Source: an uncultured Muribaculaceae bacterium (GTDB taxonomy: Bacteria > Bacteroidota > Bacteroidia > Bacteroidales > Muribaculaceae). Taken from it: a DNA stretch of 64,000 nt. The notes below the pieces were generated by a model, which did not search any database, had not been told where the DNA came from, and saw only the letters and a program-made list of their open reading frames with translations. The stretch is from positions 186,001 to 250,000 of the forward strand of contig CAJTTG010000001.1 in the NCBI GenBank assembly GCA_910579185.1. Reading direction: 5' to 3'. Positions 8,401 to 15,959 of this stretch are shown here, one piece after another (within the stretch, counting starts at the first letter, position 1; the number at the start of each line of letters is the position of its first letter). The position numbers and the translations under genes are program-made.

Positions 8401-11156
8401 TGAGATATTATTTTATTCCCGTCTGAGAGCGTTTTCAATATGTAGGTCTCAGGCGCGGTCGTGGCATACAAGAGTGTAGCTCTTGATTGTCTGTCAAGCA
8501 CAATTGGTTGGTCTTTCGTATAAGGCATCCAAAATGGTACTGATGCCGGTGATTTTTTGTCGTTAGGACGGAATAAAATAACGTTGTAGGATTTTATAGA
8601 GTCTTCAGTCTGTGTGAATGATTTAAGTTCAAGACTGTATTGGCCAGATGGTATTTTTGTCCAGTTTACTGTGGGATTTGATGTCTTGATAGTTCCGTGG
8701 GACACTACCGCATTGTTGGAAGAATTGCGAAGTGAGTAAGGTATAATGGTATCAATTGGTTGCATATCGGATCTAAGAACCTTAATTGATAATGGCGTTG
8801 CGTTGGTCACATTTATATTATCGGGAATATCTGCCATCAAGGTTAGGACATTTCCTATAGAAAATGATTTAGTACATTGCTGCGATTCGCCTGCGTCCGT
8901 TGTTGCTTCAATTCTGATTGTATATAAACCATTTGGATCTGGAGAATAGGCAAGCATTTTTTTAGAAATTACTATTGAGAACAAGCCATTAGCTTCTGTG
9001 CTATCCGATTCAGAATAGAAATCGATAGAGTTTAATGCGCGCCACCAGAGTTGTGATGAGACACTTAGGGTGTATTTCAATGGGATGTTGCCAAGCCCCA
9101 TTCCGGAATATGTTTTTACTTTGCCGGCAATAGTTAAATCTCCTGTTTGATCTTTATCAGTAGATGTTAAGATTGAGTTTATATCAACATAAAAAGTCGG
9201 AAGTTTGTAATCCGAAACCATAAAGGTTTTATTACATATAATTCGATTGGTTCCACTATTGCTATTTCCTTGGATCAAAATGCCATAATTTCCGGTGAGT
9301 TCACCTTTGGGGATTGAAAATGAGCCATTGCATCGGCCCCAATCATCTGTCCGGAGCTTCAACGTATCAATATAAATCCTATTTGTATTGTATAATAGGG
9401 CATCAATGCTGTAATTCTTCTTTAGGCGATAGTTTTGACCTCTATATTCATAAATTATCGAATTGAACTCGACGGTATCGCCGGGTTTGTATATTGCTAA
9501 AGATGTGAATGCCTGTCCATCAATTTTCCAATCGGTATATGTTGAATATATTGACGGTGATGAGCCTGGTTGTGAACAACCCAGACCATCTTTTTTTACA
9601 TAAAGCAATCCATTCTGACTTTTTTCAAGTTGTAAAATCCCATCAGAACCGGTCTTCCCAATTTCCTGTATGTTTGTCCTATCTTTGAATGGCCTTAGAT
9701 TTACGGTGGCATCGGCGATAGGAATTCCGGAGTTCCCATACACGGCTACTACCTGTCTGTTATTTTCGGCATTAATCAATTCCATTGACATTTCTGTACA
9801 AAGAATAGGGCGTATATAGTTATCAGCTGTGTTTGTTTTGTCGTCAATATCTGTAATGACAACATATTTACCGGGTTCCGGTAAATTCAGTAAACATTTT
9901 TTCTGTGCTTTGAATGGAATGTCATTTTCAAATGACAATGGGATTGTCTTAATCAGATGTGATTTAGCTTTGCCTAAATTAATGCTGGGTTCAAAGGGGT
10001 CATAGTCGACCTTGAGTACCTTAATTGTGAGATCTTTGACATTTTCAACATTTACTACTAAAGGGAAATCCAATTTTGGGGAAACATTTAAACTGGATTG
10101 CATCTCTATGGATTTTTTTGATATTTCTGCAAGTATATTATTTAGGCAGCCGATAATATTGCTATTAGGAAATTTTTCACAGAATACTTTGATTAGATTA
10201 TATAAATAGGTTTTCTCAGAGTAGTCATAGTCTGAATATCTTATTTCAGATAGTATTAGACCACTATATTCACTGGATTTATATTCTGAATATAAATCCA
10301 TAAGTAATCGGTTGTACGTATTTTCAGCTGCATCAGACATTGAATTGTATACATTATTCTCAATGAAATTCAAACGATTGATGTCGGCTATTATAAGTGG
10401 TGCGATGTTATTGGCATGGAATTTAAGCAGGTCGGAATATGTATCAAGAATTTTCTCGGCCTGAATCGACATGGGAACATATTTAGGCTGGAGCACGAAT
10501 GTCGTCCTCGGGGTCATGAGCAGGATTGACAGGCTGTTTGAAAACTCACTCAAGCCCGTGCGAAGCTCGATTGTCCGATATGCTACAAAATCAAAAAGTG
10601 TAGGGTAGTAGGTCAATTCGCCGTGGGCTATATTGATTATGGAGGTGTATTTATCCAGATTGGCTTTTTGAAGAGCAGTGGTGGGACGCAGTGATTCATC
10701 GCATAGATCTGAAATAACCTGACGGAATTGCTCGCCGCTCCATTCTGTATAATCATCGGGAAGTGGGTTCAAAGGTAAATTCCGGTTGTCATACAGATAC
10801 TTATTGGAACTGTAGATATCGGAATAGATTTGTGCCTTTAGTAGTTTTACTAAAGATGTGGATTCCGGAGCTTTTAGATTGGGTATAACTGAATCAATCT
10901 TAGAGATAATTTTTTTTGAATTATCATTGCCTATTGATGCCTGTGCTATGGCATAGTCCATGAGCGAGCGTATTGCTTCTATATCATTACCGTTCTTAAG
11001 CGCGGTATTCATAGCGGATAGGGAGGCTTTTGTCACCTTCTGCGGAAAGGCAAAATCCGGAGTGGAAACTATATCTGAGTTAAGCGCGGAGAGTGCTGCC
11101 GGCAATGATATGAAAGTTATTGCCAGTAGTTGTTTGAATAAATTACGCATGCTCAT
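5490..11156 (-). CDS. alpha-2-macroglobulin-like protein, thioester motif not seen
   Basis: 1888 residues with an N-terminal signal peptide (FKQLLAITFISLPAALSA) and no lipobox, so exported to the periplasm or surface. Bacterial macroglobulins trap attacking proteases. Visible parts are a long helical N-terminal region, macroglobulin beta-domains with a carboxypeptidase-regulatory-like stretch (about 460-530), the family core (YKPTLNTDSEGRLSVSFRVP, near 1190) and a terpenoid-cyclase-like helical domain (about 1345-1650; GGWAWINQSETTSQWATEDAL). Where family members often have CxEQ, this protein reads GLRSGQMSTPSDASNAIFSA, with no Cys-x-Glu-Gln. No pbpC neighbour, unlike many proteobacterial homologues. 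It follows the sigma-factor unit on the same strand, but strong hairpins flank it, so it is probably its own transcript. Family is sure; the trap mechanism is inferred. Confidence 0.9.
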   Translation of the reverse strand: MSMRNLFKQLLAITFISLPAALSALNSDIVSTPDFAFPQKVTKASLSAMNTALKNGNDIEAIRSLMDYAIAQASIGNDNSKKIISKIDSVIPNLKAPESTSLVKLLKAQIYSDIYSSNKYLYDNRNLPLNPLPDDYTEWSGEQFRQVISDLCDESLRPTTALQKANLDKYTSIINIAHGELTYYPTLFDFVAYRTIELRTGLSEFSNSLSILLMTPRTTFVLQPKYVPMSIQAEKILDTYSDLLKFHANNIAPLIIADINRLNFIENNVYNSMSDAAENTYNRLLMDLYSEYKSSEYSGLILSEIRYSDYDYSEKTYLYNLIKVFCEKFPNSNIIGCLNNILAEISKKSIEMQSSLNVSPKLDFPLVVNVENVKDLTIKVLKVDYDPFEPSINLGKAKSHLIKTIPLSFENDIPFKAQKKCLLNLPEPGKYVVITDIDDKTNTADNYIRPILCTEMSMELINAENNRQVVAVYGNSGIPIADATVNLRPFKDRTNIQEIGKTGSDGILQLEKSQNGLLYVKKDGLGCSQPGSSPSIYSTYTDWKIDGQAFTSLAIYKPGDTVEFNSIIYEYRGQNYRLKKNYSIDALLYNTNRIYIDTLKLRTDDWGRCNGSFSIPKGELTGNYGILIQGNSNSGTNRIICNKTFMVSDYKLPTFYVDINSILTSTDKDQTGDLTIAGKVKTYSGMGLGNIPLKYTLSVSSQLWWRALNSIDFYSESDSTEANGLFSIVISKKMLAYSPDPNGLYTIRIEATTDAGESQQCTKSFSIGNVLTLMADIPDNINVTNATPLSIKVLRSDMQPIDTIIPYSLRNSSNNAVVSHGTIKTSNPTVNWTKIPSGQYSLELKSFTQTEDSIKSYNVILFRPNDKKSPASVPFWMPYTKDQPIVLDRQSRATLLYATTAPETYILKTLSDGNKIISQEWIKTKSGMHTLNISVPADLISPNINLITIQNFCKYEYNLDLKYNKAQSIKIIAETFRDKVIPGNEETWTFRVVNQDSTSTSAALIMDMYNSALDALRSDSWNYIKRHDYIYKTNVEFVGEGSYSYRILLPYTSAMCTSHSTPRFKLYGYPLFNNYRLSFGRNRMMLKSASSGAMDIVDYSMPTAAHEETLSIDEIATTPEFNIRGEQQNPTNNNPVFEYRESETPLAFYKPTLNTDSEGRLSVSFRVPNANTTWKLRALAFTDSLLTDLYSANIIANKPVMVQPNLPRFVRTGDSIDINALVMNNSDSDESISTTIELFNPTNEKIISDTTICQTVKANNTATASIRFFAPEDMTFVGYRVKSASATFADGEQSVIPILQSTTPVIETLPFYISPDSTTFNMKLPETGTEANVTLQYCDNPTWLAVTALPGLRSGQMSTPSDASNAIFSAAVAEGLLKDYPAIDEALRQWTSSDRSDSTLVSMLQRNSDLKTILLQATPWMVDAMNDTERMQRLALLFDKKEISEVYSAAIGLLKKLQRDNGGWAWINQSETTSQWATEDALYTFGYLNQLGYMPKDKELAKMIEQALDWDQKEVVKQYKKYPTSSFRKFLIIRDQWPSFTPSAEGKRIISNEIQKIVKNWKKYSVGDKAVAARLLYNNGYKQLSRTVLASLKEYAECSATKGMWWPSLGDSFGGSLLQLGVASDALLTLYTIEPQSTDIDLIRQWLILQKEAQNWGSGSMTTQIIAAIIKTSPKWLNKASEVSMDIDGSAIDFKYNDSLIGDFRKNITDMNPSGAILTINKSTGTPSWGAVYSRSIKKMDMVEPSSCEAVSIEKKYFKADGTEWIKSSDFKVGDRVKVQLLIHATRDMQYMAITDDRAACLEPVEQLPTPIYSEGLCFYRENRDAFTNIFVTNMPKGTYLLEYELWVNNAGEFSSGIATIQSQYAPELSAHSSGTIINVGENLVKKP

Positions 11157-11188
11157 AAACTAATAGTTAAGTGGTTTTTATATGATCA

Positions 11189-11228
11189 GTCGGGACGCAT
11201 CCTTTTGTGAAAGGAATCGCGTCCCGAC
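11189..11228 (-). terminator. strong two-tier hairpin after the Spy-like gene
   Basis: Perfect outer stem GTCGGGACGC with GCGTCCCGAC and an inner CCTTT with AAAGG. It lies 41 bases after the stop codon of the gene at 11269-11718 and just before the macroglobulin gene. There is no immediate T-tract, so it may act as a processing or attenuating structure as well as a terminator. Confidence 0.55.
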
Positions 11229-11268
11229 GTTATAACAATATATTATCTGTTCTATGTTTTGTCCGGGA

Positions 11269-11718
11269 CTATTTTTTGCGGTGTTTCATCAGCTGTCTCA
11301 TCCATTTTGTCTCGGCATTCTGGAATTTAAGGAGCTGTCGTGGGGTGAGAATCTGTTTGAATCGATCATAGTATTTTTTCTCAATTGCGCCCTCTTTGTA
11401 TTTGAATTCAAAAGAGGCTTCAGCTGCTTTCTCCAATTCAAGATCAGTAGCGTCTTTTTTTGAACTGACCGACTTTTCCATTTTACGGGTGTCTCGCCGC
11501 AATTGGTTGCGTTCTGCCTCGAAAGCATTATATACCTCAGTAAACTGCTCTTTTTTTTCAGAGGATATATTGAGCTCTTTAATCATGAACTCAACCTTCG
11601 CCTTCTTCATTTCCTGCATCCATTGGCTGCGTTGTGCCGATGTCTTTTCTTGTGCGCAGATATTGGAGCTGCACACAATTGAGATTACAAGAAGGGCTAT
11701 AGAAAAGAACTTGCTCAT
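11269..11718 (-). CDS. periplasmic Spy/CpxP-like protein
   Basis: 149 residues with a signal peptide (MSKFFSIALLVISIVCSSNICAQ). The mature part is almost entirely charged helix with repeated Lys/Glu/Gln and a C-terminal ILTPRQLLKFQNAE stretch that recalls the LTxxQ motif of Spy, CpxP and ZraP, small periplasmic chaperones and stress sensors. It is the third gene of a minus-strand unit with an ECF sigma factor and a small membrane protein, an arrangement suited to envelope-stress feedback. The assignment rests on fold-like features and context, not on a strong signature. A Cys in the signal (SSNIC) is not in a good lipobox. Confidence 0.65.
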   Translation of the reverse strand: MSKFFSIALLVISIVCSSNICAQEKTSAQRSQWMQEMKKAKVEFMIKELNISSEKKEQFTEVYNAFEAERNQLRRDTRKMEKSVSSKKDATDLELEKAAEASFEFKYKEGAIEKKYYDRFKQILTPRQLLKFQNAETKWMRQLMKHRKK

Positions 11719-11746
11719 ATATACTGGACTTGGATATTGTGTTTTT

Positions 11747-12169
11747 TTACTTGTTTGCTGAGGCTATCATGCTGCCGGGGTCAAATCCCTGGTCATACAG
11801 ATCGTCATATATATCGCCTTCGCTTATTTCCGGGATGCAGTAATCATAATAAAAGGCATCATTATCTATTGCGCTCATAAGAACAGGATTGCTGCTGATG
11901 TCACTATGGTCTGCTGTTTTCATCAGGTCAAACATTTTCATCATGCACCAGATACCCATGAACATGGCTGCCATGTAGATGTAGGGACGCATTTTCTGCC
12001 AACGGCTTCTTGGCTCGGCTTTTGCGGCCATCCCTTCTGTCTCCCATTCCTGTTTTGGAAGCGAGGCGGCCATGCGGCGATTGAAGTCGTCAAAGAACCC
12101 GTCGGGGACGGTCATCCCGGCATTCGTGCCCGACATTCTTTCCAATATGTTAACTTTCGGTTGCATCAT
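11747..12169 (-). CDS. small single-pass membrane protein, possible anti-sigma-like partner
   Basis: 140 residues. The N-terminal cytoplasmic part holds FFDDFNRRMAASLP, followed by a basic segment, one membrane helix (about 65-82, YIYMAAMFMGIWCMMKMF) and an acidic, Asp/Tyr-rich outer tail of about 55 residues. Not a recognised family. The position directly after an ECF sigma factor, the topology and the size fit a membrane-bound anti-sigma factor or sensor, but no zinc anti-sigma (HxxxCxxC) motif is seen. It lies 44 bases after the sigma gene and 28 bases before the Spy-like gene. Confidence 0.6.
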   Translation of the reverse strand: MMQPKVNILERMSGTNAGMTVPDGFFDDFNRRMAASLPKQEWETEGMAAKAEPRSRWQKMRPYIYMAAMFMGIWCMMKMFDLMKTADHSDISSNPVLMSAIDNDAFYYDYCIPEISEGDIYDDLYDQGFDPGSMIASANK

Positions 12170-12213
12170 AAATCACATTCTGTACTTTATAGACGTTGCA
12201 TAGTGGCAATGGT

Positions 12214-12780
12214 TTAATCAAGGTCTTCAAAATATTGCTGAATTTTTTTTGCAGCTAAGTGGTACGATGCTTTGAGCGCTCCGACGGAAGTTCCGAGTAT
12301 GTTGGATATCTGTTCATAAGGCATCTCGTCAAAGTATCGCATATTGAATACCAGACGTTGCTTTTCAGGGAGCATGGCAATCGCTTTTCTGAATTTTTTT
12401 GCAAGCTCGTCGCCATCAATATGTTGATCCGATTCTATCATATCGGATAGGTGGGAGTCCGGATCATCAATGGCGGATGCTTGCCTTTTGCGTTGCTGAT
12501 CAAGATGAGTTATGCTCTCATTTATCGCTATCTTATGAAGCCAGGTCGAGATTTTGGCTGCACCGCGGAACTGATCTATCGAAGACCAAGCCTTCATGAA
12601 CACATTCTGCAAGATGTCAGCTGCGTCATCATGACTTTGAACCATACGCCTGATCTGCCAATAAAGAGATTCGGAATATTTACCGATAACCTCTTCAAAG
12701 GCTTTCCTGCATGTTTTGGGATCTTGAAGTCTTTTGACAAGCAGTTTTTCTTCTATTTCAGTCGTATTTTTGTCGGCCAT
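12214..12780 (-). CDS. ECF-type RNA polymerase sigma factor
   Basis: 188 residues, usual size. Region 2 is clear (YWQIRRMVQSHDDAADILQ, with DQFRGAAKISTWLHKIAINES recognising the -10 element), followed by a short acidic linker and region 4 (PEKQRLVFNMRYFDEMPYEQ, ILGTSVGALKASYHLAAKKI), the -35-binding helix-turn-helix. It directs RNA polymerase to a small stress regulon. It is the first gene of a unit with a membrane protein and a Spy-like periplasmic protein and has a well-formed Bacteroidota promoter upstream (12840-12869). What triggers it cannot be read from the sequence. Confidence 0.92.
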   Translation of the reverse strand: MADKNTTEIEEKLLVKRLQDPKTCRKAFEEVIGKYSESLYWQIRRMVQSHDDAADILQNVFMKAWSSIDQFRGAAKISTWLHKIAINESITHLDQQRKRQASAIDDPDSHLSDMIESDQHIDGDELAKKFRKAIAMLPEKQRLVFNMRYFDEMPYEQISNILGTSVGALKASYHLAAKKIQQYFEDLD

Positions 12781-12839
12781 TTACTGATGTGGACTTTTTT
12801 ACTGGTAGAACGGTATTGCCCGTCTCGTCACTGAGAATG

Positions 12840-12869
12840 TAAAGGTAATAATAATGATTAGATCGGCAA
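12840..12869 (-). promoter_or_regulatory. promoter of the ECF sigma unit
   Basis: On the minus strand TTG (12867-12869), 19 bases, then TACCTTTA (12840-12847), one mismatch from TAnnTTTG. About 60 bases before the start codon of the sigma gene. Confidence 0.5.
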
Positions 12870-12915
12870 TCCGTTTTTTCATAAAAAATGTTGTTGACGA
12901 AATTTCATGTACAAC

Positions 12916-12948
12916 AAAAAAGGATCACCTGTTCGGTTGATCCTTTTT
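12916..12948 (-). terminator. terminator of tRNA-Glu
   Basis: Stem of AAAAAGGATCA with TGATCCTTTTT, extended by CC with GG, followed on the minus strand by a T-run. It lies directly after the tRNA 3' end. Because of the A and T runs on both sides it could work in both directions. Confidence 0.75.
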
Positions 12949-12949
12949 G

Positions 12950-13022
12950 TAGCGAATCCGGGAATCGAACCCGGGTCTCCACCGTGAGAGGGTGGCGTGC
13001 TAGGCCACTACACTAAATCGCC
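12950..13022 (-). tRNA. tRNA-Glu (anticodon CTC)
   Basis: 73 bases that fold as a cloverleaf on the minus strand: D-stem GTGT with GCAC, anticodon stem CCACC with GGTGG, loop CTCTCAC (anticodon CTC), T-arm CCGGG-TTCGATT-CCCGG. The acceptor stem starts GGCGATT and ends ATTCGCT, with a G-U pair at position 1 and one T-T mismatch. CCA is not encoded. A promoter of the standard form lies at 13061-13091. Confidence 0.93.
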
Positions 13023-13060
13023 ATGTTTGAAAAACAAACTCGTTTTTCTCATTTGCGATG

Positions 13061-13091
13061 CAAAGTTAGTGCTTATTTTTTTACTATGCAA
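13061..13091 (-). promoter_or_regulatory. promoter of tRNA-Glu
   Basis: On the minus strand TTG (13089-13091), 20 bases, then TAACTTTG (13061-13068). The tRNA begins about 32 bases after the probable start point. The sequence right after the -7 box (GCATCGCAA) is identical to that of the tRNA-Met promoter at 22622-22653. Confidence 0.75.
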
Positions 13092-13108
13092 GAAAAATGC
13101 GATTTTTT

Positions 13109-13774
13109 TTATTCCAGAATTATATCAGCAAAGAATTCCGGGCGATGGAAATCGGGCTCGGGTGTGTCTATGGGGGCCCAGCTCAGGAAGTGTGGAGTGG
13201 TGGTCAGGTCGGCACACTTGTAGAAGTTGCCCTTCATTGCCAGCGGCTTTCCCTCATATTTTAGTCCAATAAGGCTAAGTGGGATGGCAACAAGCAGATT
13301 CCAGGTAAACATTCCTTCGAGTTCTTCAAATGGACGTGTGCCGCATGATGGATAGCGTTTTACCTGTGACAGCTCTTCATCGCTCAGCGGTGTGCCATTG
13401 TGGCGGTCGGTCCGGCGTGCGGCATGTATTGTACCAATGCAATTGAATTCAAAGTTATAGTAGGGGAGTTTGCCGTCGGGACACACGAAGAATTCCACGC
13501 ATGAGTCCTGATGTACAGATGAATTGTTCTCATAGTTCACCGCACGCAAGTAGTTGCAACGGACTATGAAGTCTATGTATATATAGTTGCCCGAATGAGC
13601 GGCGGATATAGCTGTCAGTGGCCGATAGGGGAATTGATCTTTCCAATTGAGGCATTCTATCGTCTGACGTGTGCCTTGCTCGTCAAGGGTTTTTATGATT
13701 TCATCATGCGACATGGAATCCAGTCCGCCGATAAATGGGATTGAGAGGGATAGGTTAGATTGTATTTTATCCAT
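13109..13774 (-). CDS. carbohydrate-binding family 9-like protein
   Basis: 221 residues, no signal peptide. The layout is that of CBM9-like domains found as single proteins in Bacteroidota: a central WKDQFPYRP segment, a beta-sandwich with SVHQDSCVEFFVCPD and YYNFEFNCIGTIHAARR, and the end motif FADIILE. Such domains bind sugars or related ligands; the role of the free-standing cytoplasmic form is not known to me. It overlaps the upstream LysE-type gene by 8 bases, so the two are co-transcribed, but this does not reveal a shared function. Confidence 0.75.
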   Translation of the reverse strand: MDKIQSNLSLSIPFIGGLDSMSHDEIIKTLDEQGTRQTIECLNWKDQFPYRPLTAISAAHSGNYIYIDFIVRCNYLRAVNYENNSSVHQDSCVEFFVCPDGKLPYYNFEFNCIGTIHAARRTDRHNGTPLSDEELSQVKRYPSCGTRPFEELEGMFTWNLLVAIPLSLIGLKYEGKPLAMKGNFYKCADLTTTPHFLSWAPIDTPEPDFHRPEFFADIILE

Positions 13775-14414
13775 GGTAAATTAAATTATATATTCCGTGG
13801 ACAAAACCAAACAGAGCCATCACTATCAATATTGATGCGATAATTCTGTTTATGAGCCATATAGATCTCACATTGAAGTGTCCGCGGACCTTGTTGACAA
13901 AATATGTTATCACGAACCACCATGCCAATGCTCCGGCGGCAATGCTCAGATAGCCTATGATATAGTGGTAGAATTGGTAGCTGGAATTTGTGAAGTTGAA
14001 TCGTGCGAACAGGCCGATTATGAAAAAAAGGATCAACGGATTGGAGAAGGTGAACAGAAAGCCGGTTCCGAAGTCTCGCCAATATGTGTTGTCGTTTTTT
14101 GTCGGCGGTTTCAACGCTCTAGATGGATTCGCCTTAAAGAGATATATGCCGTATAGGATCAGGACGAACGATCCGATGACTTGTAAGATATTTCTGTTTG
14201 TGTCTATGAAGTCTGTTACAAACGAAAGCCCCATGCCTGTCAGAAGGCAATAGAAAATATCGGATAATGCGGCTCCTATGCCTGTGCATAATGCAGATCC
14301 ACGCCCTTTGTTCAGGGTGCGCTGTATCACGAGCATCCCGATTGGTCCCATCGGCGCGGAAATGAATATGCCGATGACCACTCCGGAAAATAATATGTAG
14401 AGCAGACTCTCCAT
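13767..14414 (-). CDS. LysE-family amino-acid exporter
   Basis: 215 residues with about six membrane helices. The N-terminus carries the LysE/RhtB signature GIFISAPMGPIGMLVIQRTLNKGRGSA-type segment (Gly and Pro-rich first helix, then a basic loop), and a conserved FLFTFSNPLILFF segment in the middle. Members export amino acids or similar small molecules out of the cell. Substrate unknown. It is followed with an 8-base overlap by the CBM9-like gene. Confidence 0.85.
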   Translation of the reverse strand: MESLLYILFSGVVIGIFISAPMGPIGMLVIQRTLNKGRGSALCTGIGAALSDIFYCLLTGMGLSFVTDFIDTNRNILQVIGSFVLILYGIYLFKANPSRALKPPTKNDNTYWRDFGTGFLFTFSNPLILFFIIGLFARFNFTNSSYQFYHYIIGYLSIAAGALAWWFVITYFVNKVRGHFNVRSIWLINRIIASILIVMALFGFVHGIYNLIYHG

Positions 14415-14509
14415 TAATCTGCAAAATTAATAAATGAGTCCTTGAGTTGCAAATTAGATGGGATCTATTTGTGGGACAAAAATTAAAAAAGCAGTCCTTT
14501 TTGTCCTTG

Positions 14510-15949
14510 TTACAGATATGATGGATGCTGCCGCCTCGACGCGTCTATTCGGAGGAGTATAAACAGAAGGATGGTGAAACTCCATAGTGACGATCCTCCA
14601 TAGCTGAAAAATGGAAGGGGTATGCCGATTACCGGACATAAGCCGATTACCATTCCGATATTTATGGCAAGATGGAAAATCAGGTAAGATGCCACGCAAT
14701 AGCCGTAAACCCGACCAAAGGCTGACGGTTGTCGTTCAGCGATACGTATGACCCGGAGTATCAGGATGAGGAATGCTAAGATCAGTGCTGTGGTGCCAAT
14801 AAACCCCTGTTCCTCTCCGATTGTGCAGAAGATGAAATCAGTATGCTGCTCAGGGACATATTTCAGTTTCGTCTGGGTTCCGTTGAGATGGCCTTTCCCG
14901 GCAATTCCTCCTGAGCCGATAGCTATTTTAGCCTGGTTGACGTTATAGCCGGCTCCGAGCAGGTCTTCTTCGATTCCGAGAGTCACGCGTATGCGTTGCT
15001 GCTGATGTGGCTGAAGGATTGAATTGAATGCATAGTTGACCGAGAACAGGAATATGATTGAGCATAAAGCAGCTGAAGATGTGATAATCATTTTCTTAGC
15101 CTTTGCTTTCATTGCAAGAAGCATGCAATATATGCAAGCCACTATGATCACACTCAGGAAATATGTTGTTCCGTAAATATTAACTCCGCAAGCTCCAAGA
15201 AGCCATACTATGGCGCCGGTCGCAAGAAACCAGATTGCAACGTTTCTTGCTGCCAGAAAATTCTTGCAGTAATACAGGAGCATGCAGGTCATCATAATCA
15301 TGATGGATATAAATACCATTGCTTCTCCCAATGGTATCCCCATAAACAGACTGTCGGTAAACTTCACGGCCAGAACGAAAAACAGGACGGCGGCAAATGC
15401 TGCTAACAGGACAAGGCCGCTCATTCCTTCGCGATAGAGCACAAAAAACAGTGCGAGGTAAGCAAGAGCCGATCCGGTTTCTTTCTGTGCGAGAATAAGA
15501 AATATCGGGATAAATATTATGGCAAGGGCTTTTGCGTAGTTTTTTCTGGCTGCCGACAGTCGGAAGTTGTAGCCACTGAATAGTTTTGCAAGTGCGAGAG
15601 CTGTGGCAAACTTGCCAAATTCGGCCGGCTGAAAGCGCATAGGGCCGAGAACAAGCCAGGATCGTGATCCTTTTATATCCGGAGCCACAAATATGGTGAC
15701 AACCATTATCAGTAACATAAATATGTAGATCGGATATGCATAGGTCTCATATACCCTTGCATCAAAGATCAGAAGCACTACGGCAAGCGCGAGCGCAAGG
15801 CCTATCCATCGGATCTGTTTGCCAGAGAACTCATCAAACGAAAATATGCTGGCGTTATCAAAGTCATAGCTTGCGGCGTAGATGCTATAGACACCGGCTA
15901 AGATCATGAATAGATATATGATTATGGTCACCCAATCAAGGTGGCGCAT
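14510..15949 (-). CDS. rodA: rod-shape protein RodA, peptidoglycan glycosyltransferase (SEDS)
   Basis: SEDS glycosyltransferase that polymerises lipid II into glycan strands together with PBP2 during cell elongation. About ten membrane helices. Conserved blocks are GSRSWLVLGPMRFQPAEFGKF (with the loop Pro-Ala-Glu), AKIAIGSGGIAGKGH, QTKLKYVPEQHTDFIF and the C-terminal PLPFFSYGGSS. The start at 15949 gives MRHLDWVTIIIYL, the usual RodA N-terminus; an in-frame ATG at 15979 would add ten residues and overlap the PBP2 gene by 20 bases. Last gene of the purH/mre block. Confidence 0.95.
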   Translation of the reverse strand: MRHLDWVTIIIYLFMILAGVYSIYAASYDFDNASIFSFDEFSGKQIRWIGLALALAVVLLIFDARVYETYAYPIYIFMLLIMVVTIFVAPDIKGSRSWLVLGPMRFQPAEFGKFATALALAKLFSGYNFRLSAARKNYAKALAIIFIPIFLILAQKETGSALAYLALFFVLYREGMSGLVLLAAFAAVLFFVLAVKFTDSLFMGIPLGEAMVFISIMIMMTCMLLYYCKNFLAARNVAIWFLATGAIVWLLGACGVNIYGTTYFLSVIIVACIYCMLLAMKAKAKKMIITSSAALCSIIFLFSVNYAFNSILQPHQQQRIRVTLGIEEDLLGAGYNVNQAKIAIGSGGIAGKGHLNGTQTKLKYVPEQHTDFIFCTIGEEQGFIGTTALILAFLILILRVIRIAERQPSAFGRVYGYCVASYLIFHLAINIGMVIGLCPVIGIPLPFFSYGGSSLWSFTILLFILLRIDASRRQHPSYL

Positions 15950-15959
15950 AATTGTCTGA

